NCBI RefSeq assembly: GCF_000340215.1
Contig: NW_006921541.1
Coordinates: 2,763,527-2,827,526, forward strand
DNA: 64,000 nucleotides
Source: Pseudocercospora fijiensis CIRAD86
Taxonomy: Eukaryota > Ascomycota > Dothideomycetes > Mycosphaerellales > Mycosphaerellaceae
Direction of reading: 5' to 3'
This document shows, piece by piece, positions 19,742 through 29,899 of the stretch. Under the pieces are notes generated by a model, which saw only the letters and a program-made list of their open reading frames with translations, ran no database searches and had not been told where the DNA came from. The translations under genes and the position numbers were made by a program. The first letter of the stretch is position 1, and every line of letters starts with the position of its first letter.

Positions 19742-22700
19742 ATGTCTACCAAAGCGGCCCTGAAGGCGGCAAAAACGGCCCTGGACAACAAACAATATGA
19801 CCAGGCCATCAAGCAGGCCGATGCGGTCTTGTCCTCGGATCCCACCAACTACTTTGCAAGGCTATTCTTGGCACGAGCACTCGAACTGCAGAAGAAATAC
19901 GATGAAGCTGCGAAGCATTATCGCTCCGCCGCCGATGCCAAGCCTGACGACTCACAAGCATGGCAAGGCCTCCTCAGCGTTTATGAGGCCCAGGGTTCAG
20001 CACGACTAGACGAATACCGCGAGGCCTCAGTCAAGGTGGCGCAGATTTTTGCGGCCGCTGATGACAAGCATCGAGCGCAGTCAACGATAGATAAGCTTAC
20101 CGAATTCACGAAACTCCATGGCACGGCAAAACAGAAGAAGGAGGTGCTCAAGGTTCTGCTTCCAGGCGGCCCAATCTACGATGCTCTCGAGGGTCGCATT
20201 CCCCATGCATCGCATACCCTCACAAGGCTTGTGGAGATTGCCGAATTGGAAGAGACACAACTCATCTCCAAGGAAATCAATGAGAAACGAACGAGAATTG
20301 GTGCCAGAGTGGGACAGGTCACCGTGGAGGTCAAGCGCGACGTGTACGGAAAAAGCGAACTCGAAAGTCTTTATCAACAAATCATCGATTGGTCTCAGGA
20401 CGATGAGATTCGAAGGCAATACGAAGAGAAGTTGCTCCAGAGGGCCTATGACCACTTAGTCGTGCTTCCTCTTGACAGTAAGGCTGCAAAGCTCAATCAG
20501 TGCCTCGATCTCGCTGAAGGTATGGTCATCATACACCACCATTTTCGCCTCGCTTGGGACTTTGTCCTGGAATCAAGAGATGTAGACGACCTGAAGGATC
20601 TGGATGTGGGCATCCTGAGAGAATACCTGCGCTCATTCCCGGAGACGGGTCTATCAAAGATCTTGCGCGGTTGGCTGACGAGCGAGCTGTCACCCTTCCC
20701 GGCCCTTCCCAAGGAGGATGAAGATGACGATTTCGCGTTCGCGTTCGAGATTAGCCCGGAGGACCGTCTCTTGTTATTCACCGAAGGTTTACCTGCTGCG
20801 GAACAGTCGCCCTTCGCATACCGTCTCGTGTCGGACTACTACCTGCATCTTGACGAGCATGAGAGTGCCGCAGACACGGCAAGAGCTGGCTTGAAAACGC
20901 TAGCCTCAGAGTCCAGCAAACTTGGTCTTACTCTGCAGAACACAAGGGACGCCATCAGCGCTGTATTGGGGACAGCTTTGGTCCATCATCAAGCACCCCG
21001 AAATCACGCTGAAGCCCGACGTCTCTTTGAGGATATTTTGGCTCGGAAACCAAAATTCACATCAGCTTTGATAGGGCTTGGGCTCATTTTCGAGGAGACG
21101 GAAGACTACCAAGACGCCGTCGACTTCCTGACACGAGCACTGCACGAAGACAAAGGGAATGTTCGTGTGGGTACAGAGCTTGCATGGTGTAGGGCACTCA
21201 GCGGCGATTACTCACGTGCACTAACCGAACTGGACGACTTTCTGCAAATGATACAAGCCGATGATCCAAGAGCGAAAGATCTCAGAGCCCTCACTTTGTA
21301 CCGCACAGGTATATGCTTGTGGGAGTTGGACGCTTCAAAGACAGCTCGAAGAGATCGCAGTGGCGCGTACAGTCGCTTTCTGGCAGCGATCAAGACGAAC
21401 GTAAATTTTGCACCTGCATATACAAGTCTTGGCTACTACTATTCCGACTATGCGAGGGACAAGAAGCGCGCCCGGCAATGTTTTCAAAAAGCATTCGAGC
21501 TCTCCTCCTCTGAAGTCGAAGCCGCTGAGCGTCTAGCCAAATCCTTTGCAGATCAAGGTGACTGGGACATAGTAGAGATCATTGCCCAGCGTGTCGTGGA
21601 TTCTGGCCGGGCACGACCGCCTCCTGGCTCCAAGAAGAAAGGCCTCAGCTGGCCATACTCTGCTCTTGGCGTGGTTCAGATGAACAAACAAGAATATCAA
21701 CGCGCAATTGTATCATTTCTTGCAGCATTGCGGATCAGTCCCGATGACTACCAGTCCTACGTTGGACTCGGCGAAAGTTACCACAATTCGGGCCGCTACA
21801 ACTCCGCGCTGCGCACTTTCAATTACGCTCTGGAGCCTCATGATGGGATCAAAATGAAGGTCACTGGCGAGAAGTGGTTTGCTAAATATATGCTGGCCAA
21901 TGTACATCGAGAGCTGGGCGATTATGATGAAGCTGAATCAGGACTGCGAAGCGTGCTCGAAGAAAGACCATCAGAATTTGGAGTCCTCGTGTCGCTGTTG
22001 CAAAATCAAGTAGAGCATGCTGGACAGTGTGTGGAGGCTGGTCTTTTCGGACGGGCCATCGAATGTGCAGCCGATGCTATCGACGTTGCCATCGAGATTG
22101 CCAAAGACGTGCCCAATGCTTTTAATCTCTGGAAAGCTGTTGGAGATGCTTGTGCTATATTCTCATGGGTTCAGAGCGCCACGGATGATTTTCCGACGGA
22201 GACCATTCGAGATGGTCTCTTGGATCGTTCTTCCGATCAAAAGATGTACGAGCTGCTTTCGGAAATTGACAGGGTGTCACTAGGCGCTCTAGACAAGGAC
22301 GGCTTGAATGGCACTGCAGCTGCTGTGCCGTCGGATCCGCTTATTGTATCGATTCTTGCATACAAGCGCGCGATTCATGCCAGCTCCCACGATATACACG
22401 CGCAAGCTGTCGCTTGGTACAATCTAGGATGGATGGAACAGCGGGCGTACGCATGTAGCGATGCGAAGTCTGGCAAGAAGTATCTTACCACAGCAGTCAG
22501 ATGTTTCAAGCGAGCCATCGAGCTTGAGTCGGGCAATGCAGAGCTCTGGAATGCCCTCGGCGTGGTGACGACGACACTGAATCCAAAAGTGGCACAACAC
22601 TCCTTCGTCAGATCGCTGCATCTGAACGAGCTCAATGCCAAGGTATGGGCAAATCTTGGTGTTCTTTACCTTCTTCAGAACGACATCGAGCTGGCGCATC

Positions 22701-23923
22701 AGTCGTTTGGAAGGGCTCAAAGCACAGATCCGGACTATGCTCACGCGTGGGTCGGAGAGGGCATTATTGCTCTTATGACTGGAGACGTGCGAGAAGCCCT
22801 CAATCATTTCACACACGCTTTTGAGATCTCAGACTCTGCCTCGCTCATCACTAAGCGACAGTACACAATATCCAGCTTTGATCATTTGCTCTCGACGAAA
22901 GCCACATCAAATGACCTCACGAGACTGATCCAGCCAATTTTCGCACTCGAACAACTGGGAACTCAGCGGCCCAAGGATCTGCCATATCGCCACCTGGCAG
23001 CTCTTTTCCTCGAGCGGGTAGGTGACCATGTTGGCGCCATCGAAAGTCTCGTCAAATTATGCGAGAGCGCAGAAGCAGAATATGAAGCCTCTGAGTCACT
23101 CGCCTCGCTAGCACGATTCGCTCTCTCAAAGTCAGATCTTGCAAGGAATCAACTGGCTGCATCGCAATTCTCCGACGCAGCAGAAAATGCGGCCCTCGCT
23201 CTTGACCTCTCCTCCGATGCCGATAGTAGCGGCTTAGCTGCAGATGCCAGACGAAAGCTTCGACTCTCTTGCCATCTCACCGCCGGACTTGCGCAGTACT
23301 ATTTGCGCGAAATCAGCGAGAGCGTCAGCATGTTCAAAGCTGCACTCATCGAAAGCGAGAACGACCCTGATGTGGTATGCTCGCTAGTGCAGGTACTGTG
23401 GGCACAAGGTGGACAGGCGGAGAAGGATGTTGCGAGAGAGCAATTATTCGAGGCAGTGGGCAACTTTCCCGAGCACATCGGGGCTGTAACACTGCTTGGT
23501 GCCATTGCAGCTCTGGACGATGACACTGATACGACGAGCGCGGTGAAGGATGATCTGCTCAGTTTAAAGACGAAGGATGCGATAACAACCAAGGACTTCA
23601 CTGACCTCGAACTTCTGCTCTCTGCTCTTGCATCCTTGTCAACCGGTGGCTCAGTCGAGAGCGAAGCGCAATCAGCTATCCTTCTGAAGCCCGACGATCC
23701 ACAGGCTTGGTCTCAGCTTTCTGAACTGTCCGGCGAGACCGAGGCCGCCGATATGGCTTTGATTACCGCGGCTCAAGCTGTCCCTCCGCTTGGAGAAATG
23801 TCATCAGAAGATTTGAGTCGAGCTTTTGCGGGAGTTGGAACAGTTGGTGACGCACAAAGAGCAATATTTTTGGCGCCCTGGCAGGACGCCGGTTGGTCAT
23901 CAATGAGCGAGATTTTGAGCTGA
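19742..23923 (+). CDS. SKI3: superkiller protein 3 (Ski3/TTC37), TPR scaffold of the Ski complex
   Basis: A single uninterrupted 1393-codon frame starts MSTKAALKAAKTALDNKQYD, the typical Ski3 opening. Tetratricopeptide repeats run through nearly the whole protein, e.g. YFARLFLARALELQKKYDEA, QAWQGLLSVYEAQGS, FTSALIGLGLIFEETEDYQD, AYTSLGYYYSDYARDKKRA, WANLGVLYLLQNDIELA and HAWVGEGIIALMTGD. Length and TPR spread fit Ski3 of filamentous fungi. Ski3 is the scaffold that joins the Ski2 helicase and two Ski8 subunits. The complex feeds mRNA from stalled ribosomes into the cytoplasmic exosome for 3'-5' decay. The long intronless frame suggests it is intact. It is transcribed divergently from the HAUS1-like gene. 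Confidence 0.9.
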   Translation: MSTKAALKAAKTALDNKQYDQAIKQADAVLSSDPTNYFARLFLARALELQKKYDEAAKHYRSAADAKPDDSQAWQGLLSVYEAQGSARLDEYREASVKVAQIFAAADDKHRAQSTIDKLTEFTKLHGTAKQKKEVLKVLLPGGPIYDALEGRIPHASHTLTRLVEIAELEETQLISKEINEKRTRIGARVGQVTVEVKRDVYGKSELESLYQQIIDWSQDDEIRRQYEEKLLQRAYDHLVVLPLDSKAAKLNQCLDLAEGMVIIHHHFRLAWDFVLESRDVDDLKDLDVGILREYLRSFPETGLSKILRGWLTSELSPFPALPKEDEDDDFAFAFEISPEDRLLLFTEGLPAAEQSPFAYRLVSDYYLHLDEHESAADTARAGLKTLASESSKLGLTLQNTRDAISAVLGTALVHHQAPRNHAEARRLFEDILARKPKFTSALIGLGLIFEETEDYQDAVDFLTRALHEDKGNVRVGTELAWCRALSGDYSRALTELDDFLQMIQADDPRAKDLRALTLYRTGICLWELDASKTARRDRSGAYSRFLAAIKTNVNFAPAYTSLGYYYSDYARDKKRARQCFQKAFELSSSEVEAAERLAKSFADQGDWDIVEIIAQRVVDSGRARPPPGSKKKGLSWPYSALGVVQMNKQEYQRAIVSFLAALRISPDDYQSYVGLGESYHNSGRYNSALRTFNYALEPHDGIKMKVTGEKWFAKYMLANVHRELGDYDEAESGLRSVLEERPSEFGVLVSLLQNQVEHAGQCVEAGLFGRAIECAADAIDVAIEIAKDVPNAFNLWKAVGDACAIFSWVQSATDDFPTETIRDGLLDRSSDQKMYELLSEIDRVSLGALDKDGLNGTAAAVPSDPLIVSILAYKRAIHASSHDIHAQAVAWYNLGWMEQRAYACSDAKSGKKYLTTAVRCFKRAIELESGNAELWNALGVVTTTLNPKVAQHSFVRSLHLNELNAKVWANLGVLYLLQNDIELAHQSFGRAQSTDPDYAHAWVGEGIIALMTGDVREALNHFTHAFEISDSASLITKRQYTISSFDHLLSTKATSNDLTRLIQPIFALEQLGTQRPKDLPYRHLAALFLERVGDHVGAIESLVKLCESAEAEYEASESLASLARFALSKSDLARNQLAASQFSDAAENAALALDLSSDADSSGLAADARRKLRLSCHLTAGLAQYYLREISESVSMFKAALIESENDPDVVCSLVQVLWAQGGQAEKDVAREQLFEAVGNFPEHIGAVTLLGAIAALDDDTDTTSAVKDDLLSLKTKDAITTKDFTDLELLLSALASLSTGGSVESEAQSAILLKPDDPQAWSQLSELSGETEAADMALITAAQAVPPLGEMSSEDLSRAFAGVGTVGDAQRAIFLAPWQDAGWSSMSEILS

Positions 23924-24574
23924 GAGAAGGCAATGGGACCATCCCAAATTGCCAATTGACGGATCTTAGCTATGGCGACCGCCGCTGTGCGTGCTGGCAT
24001 GTAACAGCGCCAGCCCGCCCTCCGAATACTCGTTATGTAAAGAGGGCAGTGGCAAGTAGTTCCAGCGCCTTCATCCAGCATTTTTGATACGAGGGCAATA
24101 TGCCACTGACTTGTTGATGCTCCATCCCTTACGAATGTCTCCAAATACACGCACAGCCGCTCCAAAACCTCGACTCCAGCGTCTCGGCGCCTTAGAGAGA
24201 GCCGCGTTGAGAGAGTCTTCGGAAATTTGAGCATCTCGCGAGTCGGAGAAGACCACCACCGCCTTTCAGGCATCGGGCATAGAATCTCGAGTCGGTTACT
24301 GATGCTATACAAAGCACTCGAGAGCCGACGGCGAAACGCCCGATGATCGCCCCAGACAATTTCCGCGGAATGAAAAGCCGTGCACAATGTGAGCCTGGAG
24401 AAGTCCACCTCGTCTTATTCTAACTCCAGCCTTGGGATGACGGGGCCAAAACACCCGGGAACAAAACACGGCAAGCACAGAACACAAGCAGACAACGGAG
24501 CGTTGGAGGAGATAATAATACACATGGGGTGAGGGTATCATAGGTTATACAAGTTGATCATTCACCACTCCAAA
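23924..24574. other. convergent intergenic spacer
   Basis: This is the spacer between the Ski3 stop and the stop of the convergent coiled-coil gene. The minus frame at 24408-23773 overlaps the Ski3 3' end and is a shadow. Nothing else is seen. Confidence 0.5.
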
Positions 24575-27500
24575 TCACTCCTCTTCATCCCCTTCTTCTT
24601 CTTCTTCTTCCACCAAGCTTTCAGCGTCAAATCTCTGCCTCTCACGCTCCAATTCCGCGCGGAGAGACTCATTCTCCACGCGCCCTTCCTCCAATCTCCT
24701 CCGCGCACCCTGCCTATCCAAAAGTCGCGCTTCTCTCTCGGCCTTTAAGCGGCGCTCCAACTCCTTGAGACGATGTAGCCAACGCGCCTCCGAAGGCTCC
24801 ATCGGTGGCGGAGCCACCACGATTTGTTGGGGCGAGCGGGTGGGAGAAACGTTCTCGTCGCCTGCGCCGTAGTGCAGCTGTTCTACGGCGCTGGCGGAGT
24901 GATGGCGGAGGAGATGCGCCATGACTTGGCGTGCTGGAGACTGTCCGTTCTTAGTGGAACCACTGCTGCTGCCTGCGCGCATGAGCTCGGGGTTCGTCAG
25001 GGCTTGCTGGTTGAGCATCTGCTGTGCCATGGCGGACGGGTGCTGGCGATGGAACTTGAGCTCGGTCTTAAGGAGCTTGATTTCGCTCTTTAGTTTGGAG
25101 ATTTCTTCGGAGCCCTTGATGAGTTTGCCGCTTGACGATCGCTGTGTCTCGGGTCTTTGCTGTTGATGTGCTGCTTGGGCTCTGGCTTCTTCCTCGATAC
25201 GCTGCTGAGTCTCAATGACTGCGTGCTCGAGATTGTCCATGCGTCTGGCGCGCATTTCGAGGTTGTGCTCGAGCGTCTGGTAGTCTCTCCAGAGATCCTT
25301 CTCGATGCTTCGAATGCGGGTTTTGAAGCTGCCAAACAGTGCTTCCAACGTCTTGATCGCACTGATCATATTTTTATTGAAAGCTGGCAGGTTCTGGCCA
25401 ATAGATTCGATAGATGGTATCTCGCCGTTGATGAGGCTGTTATCCTGAGCCCAATCGGCGCCACAAATGGTGGAAAGTCTGTTCCACACCGCAAGCAAAA
25501 GGCTGCACATTTCGTAAGACTGGTCGCGATATTTCTGCTCCAGCGCCGTCTTGCTGCGTCTCTCTTGTAAGAGGACTGTTTCGAGTTCCATGTAGCGGGA
25601 CTCGTGCTGCGCAATAGCGCGCATATGCGACGCCTGGCCACGCGATGACTTCTCGAACTGTTCAAGGTCGTGCTTGCGGCCATTGCGCTCTTTCTCGAGT
25701 AGGTCGGAGAGTCTTCTGCTCTCAAGGCTGGTGCTCTCCAGCAGACCATCTCGGTGTCTGAGTAGACGTTCCTTGTCTGAAAGGTCCATCTTGGCTCTGT
25801 CGAGTTCGCTGGCAGTCGTGTCCAGATCACGCTGCAATTTCTCGATGTCGGCCAGTAAACTCTGCTTGGTACCTCTGGGGTCACCCAAAACGCTGCGCAG
25901 GCTTTGTTCGAGCTGATCAAGCTTTTGCTTCTCGCTCGTCGCCTCAACTTCTTTGGCAGATAGTGCTCTGCGCAGTCGGCGAACCTCGTCCTTTGTTTTG
26001 GTATTCTCAGAATTGAGGTCGTCCAGCACTTTCTGGACTTCTTCCTTGGACTTGTTTTCGAGGACGTCGCGCTGTCGGCGTTCTTCCTCCATAGTTTCTT
26101 CCATCTCGCGAGACTTCTCTTGCTCGTCCTGGATGGTCTGGTGGGCTGCATTGAGTGCGCCTTCGAGCTCTCCAATCTTGATCTTATCACCCTCCTGCTC
26201 TTCTCTCAGGAAGGTTATTTCAGAATGGAGACTCTCCTCGGCAATCTCGAGCTTGCGATTCTTCTGATCTAGCTCGCTGCACTTCTGATCCCACTTGGTG
26301 ATTTCTTCTTCCGCCTCAGTCATCTGTTTCTCCAGATTGGCGATAGTGCGCTCATTGATGGCCTTGACATCTTCAAGGTCAATGACGCGGGCGGTGAGAT
26401 CGCGAAGTTCGCCTTGTAGGCCTTTGTAGCCGTCGACAGTCGTCTGCAATCGCATCGATGTTCTGTCCAGCTTGTCTCTGAGCTCTTCGAGTTTCCCGTT
26501 GAGTTTGTCGCGCTCTTGCTCCAAGCCGGCAATCTCGTCGAGGGCCTCCTCCCTAATGGTGGCGATCTCGGCCTCTTGCTCCTGATTCAATTTCAGAAGC
26601 TCGTCACGCTCTTTGGAAATCGTGACAACATCATCCTGGAAGCTGTTCAACTCCTCCTCCATCTGCTGATAGTCTTGCTCAAGGACTTCGACGTAGTTGA
26701 GGTAGGTGTTGTGTTTTCGCTCCAGTTCCTGATATTTGAGCCGGTGCTCTGCGTTTACGTCGCGGAGCTCACCCTCCTTCTTGTGCCATTCTTCGCGTTC
26801 TGCTTCGGTGACGGCAGTGTGGTCGCTCATCCGCGAGTGCGCCCGCGGATGCTGATGCGCCCTGGAGACAGACCGATCAAAGATGCTTTCCCCAGCCAGT
26901 GATCGAGCGCCGCCATCGCTCTTTCGCGTCATAAGCTTGAGGTCTTCGACCTGTGTTTGAAGCATTTCGCGCTCTCGATTGCGTGATGTCAACATGCTTG
27001 TTTGCGCTGCAAGATTGCGTCGCAATTCTTCGGCTTCGTGTTTCTGCAACTCCAGTTCTCGCCGGAGATCTGTCACGACGGGATCATCTAGGGCGATTCT
27101 AACGCCACTGGCGATGTCATCCTCAATGTCGGAGTGAACGCTGTTGAGCTCGTCCATCCGGCTTCGTCTCCTTGGCGCCTTCAGCTTGTCGCCAACCCGA
27201 GTCGGCGCTGGTGATGCTTTCTCGAGACGTAGTGCAGTGATTTCATTGCGAAGCTTGGCGATCTCCTCCTCTGCCTGTTCGCGTCGTCCGGTCTCTGCAT
27301 TCAGGAGGTCCTGCCACATTTCCTCCATCTCTCGCAAGCCAGTGGTCTCCTCGCCACGCTTGCCTGCCATTCCGCGCATGTGCTCTGCCATCTTGCGCTT
27401 TTCCTGCTCCTTGCTCATAACCTCCTCCCTCAACGTCGTGACCGTTTCCTCCAAGCGGTCATTCTTCTGATGCAAGTAGAGGATCTCCTCGTGCATCTGG

Positions 27501-28237
27501 GCTTGCAGAGTCGGATTATCGTCGTCATCGCGACTGGGGGTGGCAGTAGTATTTTGGCGTGCGTCTGCCAGCTCCTCCTCGAGCTCTCGGAAGCGAGTCT
27601 CATACTCGCGGAGCTTCTTGCGCAGGGCGTTGGCGTCTTTGCGCTCGTTTGCCAGATCCGTTTGAAGCTGGACGTTCGTTGCTATCAACTCGTCGACGCC
27701 TTCCTCGGAGTGCTTGTGGAGTGCCTCGCTCAGGTAGTGGATCTTGAGCTTGAGGTCGAAGTTCTCTTTGGTGAGAGCATCGGTCTTGGCATTTTGCTCC
27801 TTCAGCGTCAGCGTTCTACGCGGTGGCTTCTGGTGGTATGCGTCGCCGTAGCCGCCAGACGATGCTGGGCGGCGGTCTGGGGAGATGTTGCTGGTGCTCA
27901 GACGGAATGACTCGGCGACATTGTCGGGCACCTGAATGCTGGCGACTCGCTTGCTAAGCGCGGTGTCGAGCGCATTATCGAGATCCGCTTCATACTCGCG
28001 GTAGGCTTTTTGCTCTGGGGAGAGCGCGCGAGGGGTGGTCGACTCCATTTCTGAGCGGCTCATGGAATATGCCGATTGTGAGCTGCGGAGCGTGGTCATT
28101 GACGGCATGCGGAGCGACGACAAGCTGGAGTCGTCGTCCTGGGCGGCAGGCGCGGTCGATGCCGGTGCCGGTGCCGGTGCCGGTGCCGGTGCTGGCGACG
28201 GCGAGGAAGGCATGGTGAAAGGTTGCTCGTTCTCCAT
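24575..28237 (-). CDS. Mto1/ApsB-type microtubule-organising centre protein with CM1 motif
   Basis: An intact 1220-codon frame. Residues 1-140 are Ser/Pro-rich and disordered and include a PA dipeptide run. The segment at about 143-200 (TLKEQNAKTDALTKENFDLK, then IHYLSEAL) is the centrosomin N-terminal motif (Cnn_1N/CM1), which binds and activates gamma-tubulin complexes. Residues 200-1050 are long coiled coil with very high Glu/Arg/Leu content. Near the C terminus RWLHRLKELERRLKAEREAR is a conserved basic helix, followed by an acidic tail (EEEEEEGDEEE). This layout matches fission yeast Mto1 and Aspergillus ApsB (anucleate primary sterigmata protein B), which organise septal and spindle-pole MTOCs. 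A pericentrin-like Pcp1 role is the alternative. No introns are needed. Confidence 0.8.
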   Translation of the reverse strand: MENEQPFTMPSSPSPAPAPAPAPAPASTAPAAQDDDSSLSSLRMPSMTTLRSSQSAYSMSRSEMESTTPRALSPEQKAYREYEADLDNALDTALSKRVASIQVPDNVAESFRLSTSNISPDRRPASSGGYGDAYHQKPPRRTLTLKEQNAKTDALTKENFDLKLKIHYLSEALHKHSEEGVDELIATNVQLQTDLANERKDANALRKKLREYETRFRELEEELADARQNTTATPSRDDDDNPTLQAQMHEEILYLHQKNDRLEETVTTLREEVMSKEQEKRKMAEHMRGMAGKRGEETTGLREMEEMWQDLLNAETGRREQAEEEIAKLRNEITALRLEKASPAPTRVGDKLKAPRRRSRMDELNSVHSDIEDDIASGVRIALDDPVVTDLRRELELQKHEAEELRRNLAAQTSMLTSRNREREMLQTQVEDLKLMTRKSDGGARSLAGESIFDRSVSRAHQHPRAHSRMSDHTAVTEAEREEWHKKEGELRDVNAEHRLKYQELERKHNTYLNYVEVLEQDYQQMEEELNSFQDDVVTISKERDELLKLNQEQEAEIATIREEALDEIAGLEQERDKLNGKLEELRDKLDRTSMRLQTTVDGYKGLQGELRDLTARVIDLEDVKAINERTIANLEKQMTEAEEEITKWDQKCSELDQKNRKLEIAEESLHSEITFLREEQEGDKIKIGELEGALNAAHQTIQDEQEKSREMEETMEEERRQRDVLENKSKEEVQKVLDDLNSENTKTKDEVRRLRRALSAKEVEATSEKQKLDQLEQSLRSVLGDPRGTKQSLLADIEKLQRDLDTTASELDRAKMDLSDKERLLRHRDGLLESTSLESRRLSDLLEKERNGRKHDLEQFEKSSRGQASHMRAIAQHESRYMELETVLLQERRSKTALEQKYRDQSYEMCSLLLAVWNRLSTICGADWAQDNSLINGEIPSIESIGQNLPAFNKNMISAIKTLEALFGSFKTRIRSIEKDLWRDYQTLEHNLEMRARRMDNLEHAVIETQQRIEEEARAQAAHQQQRPETQRSSSGKLIKGSEEISKLKSEIKLLKTELKFHRQHPSAMAQQMLNQQALTNPELMRAGSSSGSTKNGQSPARQVMAHLLRHHSASAVEQLHYGAGDENVSPTRSPQQIVVAPPPMEPSEARWLHRLKELERRLKAEREARLLDRQGARRRLEEGRVENESLRAELERERQRFDAESLVEEEEEEGDEEE
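28159..28195. repeat. GCCGGT hexanucleotide repeat inside coding sequence
   Basis: About five tandem GCCGGT units (plus strand) encode the Pro-Ala dipeptide run near the N terminus of the CM1 protein. The hexamer keeps frame, so copy-number change would only lengthen or shorten the PA run. Confidence 0.85.
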
Positions 28238-29678
28238 GGTAAAGAAGTGAAAGCCCGTGAGGGTGGATGCTGCTTTGGGTGGCAGCTGCGCGATCGCGCC
28301 TGCTACGCGAGAGGTGCTCTATACCATCTTGCAGTGCAGTGCGTGCAGTGCAGTGCAGTGCTAGCGTATGCAGGGTTCGAGCGGGCCGCTGTTTCGGATT
28401 GATGGTGGCTCGTGCGTGTTACAGATGCGCAACTTTATGGTTTTGTGGTAGCCGCGCTTCGAAAACCTGACCTTGGGGGAAAGTGTAGTGGAAGGGAAGG
28501 GAAGGAGAGGAAAGCGAGGGAAGGACGGGATTCTATGGCAGCGACGCGTCTGGCGGTGGCCGGGAATCACGAACGCGTCAAGAGGAAAAGACGCTGTACT
28601 CACCAACAAGCTACTCCTGAAAAGCTTCCAGCCACGACCACAGGGGCGAGACTCTGCGTAGAATACGGCGTTGATTGTCCAACAAGGGGAATATACATGC
28701 ATTACCGCCTCCTGTGAGTCAAGGGCGTCCATGGCACCACCGTCGCTCTTGGGCTCTTCATACTCGCTCGACCTCGCGGAGCTGAAAGTGACGACTATCA
28801 TGCCGTTCAGCAAGCGTCACGCGTCGATGGACATAGAATATCTCCCAGCTCCCCGCAGAACACTCTGTACAGAGCTCACACATGCACTTTCGAGTGGGAT
28901 TTATGATATACAAGGTGCTCGGCTTAAGAACTCTCGAGGACATTGTATCTCAAAAATGCCAAGCCGCCTATGCCGCCAGCGTCGCTTGGGGAGCCCTTTC
29001 ACAGCATCTCAATCTCGCTGAGCTGCAATCCATCCCATGACGTTCAGCAGGCGTCACGCGTCAATGCGCACCTGCTAAGAACGTTGCTCCGGTAACATAA
29101 TAATGCCCAGATCTCACGTGCAGGGATCCCACAGTGGGCAACGTGCTCTAAAGCAGATGGCAGAAAGCAGTAGGCTTCGAGTCATCAGGATTGCTCCGCT
29201 ACCAGAATGCTTGACTCAGTCGAACTTCATATATGCTCCAGTGGGTGTTCGAACGGCGTTGTTGAGCTGTAGTCCTGAGCGGCTGCCATATGAGAGTAAT
29301 TAACCAAGTCGTGGCTCGCGAAAAGCATCCCTCTGCTGCAACCGAAATCCACTGTGAGATCGTCCGCTCGAACAGCTCGAGAAGATCAGTATCCGGGCCT
29401 GGCGTGTAGGTATTCGTATTCGTACATCTAGATTCTACGCTTTATTACTGATACGACAATGCCCAGACAGGAAAGTCCTTCACAGATCCAAAAACCTTGA
29501 CCTCTTGCCCGCATCTATTGTTCATCTGGAATTGCATTGGCGATCGGAAGACCTGTGTGCTGCTGTGGCTCTACGAAAGACGACCACCTCTTCTGCTCTC
29601 CGCGCCGCCGTGATGTGCTTTTATGCTCGTGTGGAACATGAAGATCGGATCTCGTCCAGGCAAGCTTTGATTTCGTAA
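28238..29678. other. intergenic up to the left edge of the RIP island
   Basis: This interval holds the promoter of the CM1 gene (GTGCA-type short repeats at 28331-28360) and then about 1.3 kb without a convincing gene. A segment of roughly 60 bp is duplicated at 28768-28830 and 29005-29066 (shared core CGTTCAGCARGCGTCACGCG). Base composition is still normal, with CA and TG present, which contrasts with the sequence beyond 29.73 kb. Confidence 0.5.
28768..29066. repeat. dispersed direct repeat, two copies about 240 bp apart
   Basis: 28768-28830 and 29005-29066 share CTCGCKGAGCTG and then CGTTCAGCARGCGTCACGCG(T)C in the same order. They are not strongly RIP-mutated. Confidence 0.55.
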
Positions 29679-29730
29679 GCTTCGCTGTGAGACAAGTGCG
29701 CTTGACTACGCTAAACGCGGAGTTGACCAT
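29679..29730 (+). repeat. left inverted repeat at the island border
   Basis: The sequence around 29701-29729 (TTGACTACGCTAAACGCGGA, then GTTGACCA) is the reverse complement, with few mismatches, of 54778-54808. Weaker similarity continues outward for about 20 nt. It sits exactly where normal composition gives way to RIP-mutated sequence, so it may be a terminal inverted repeat of the inserted material. Confidence 0.65.
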
Positions 29731-29899
29731 CGATGTAGGGATCCGTAGACGCTAAAGCGGGTGCGTCCCGTACGCGAAAGTTTCATTACGCTAGGATCTT
29801 CTATTACGCTAAGCGTTACGCGATATCTATGCGCGTATCTTTACGCGTATACTCTCTTCCTTTCTTTCTACAATATACTACTAGTACGTATCTACCCCT

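Noticed and set aside
28361..28813. 150-codon minus-strand frame upstream of the CM1 gene
   Set aside because: Composition looks non-coding, it overlaps a duplicated segment, and there is no domain.
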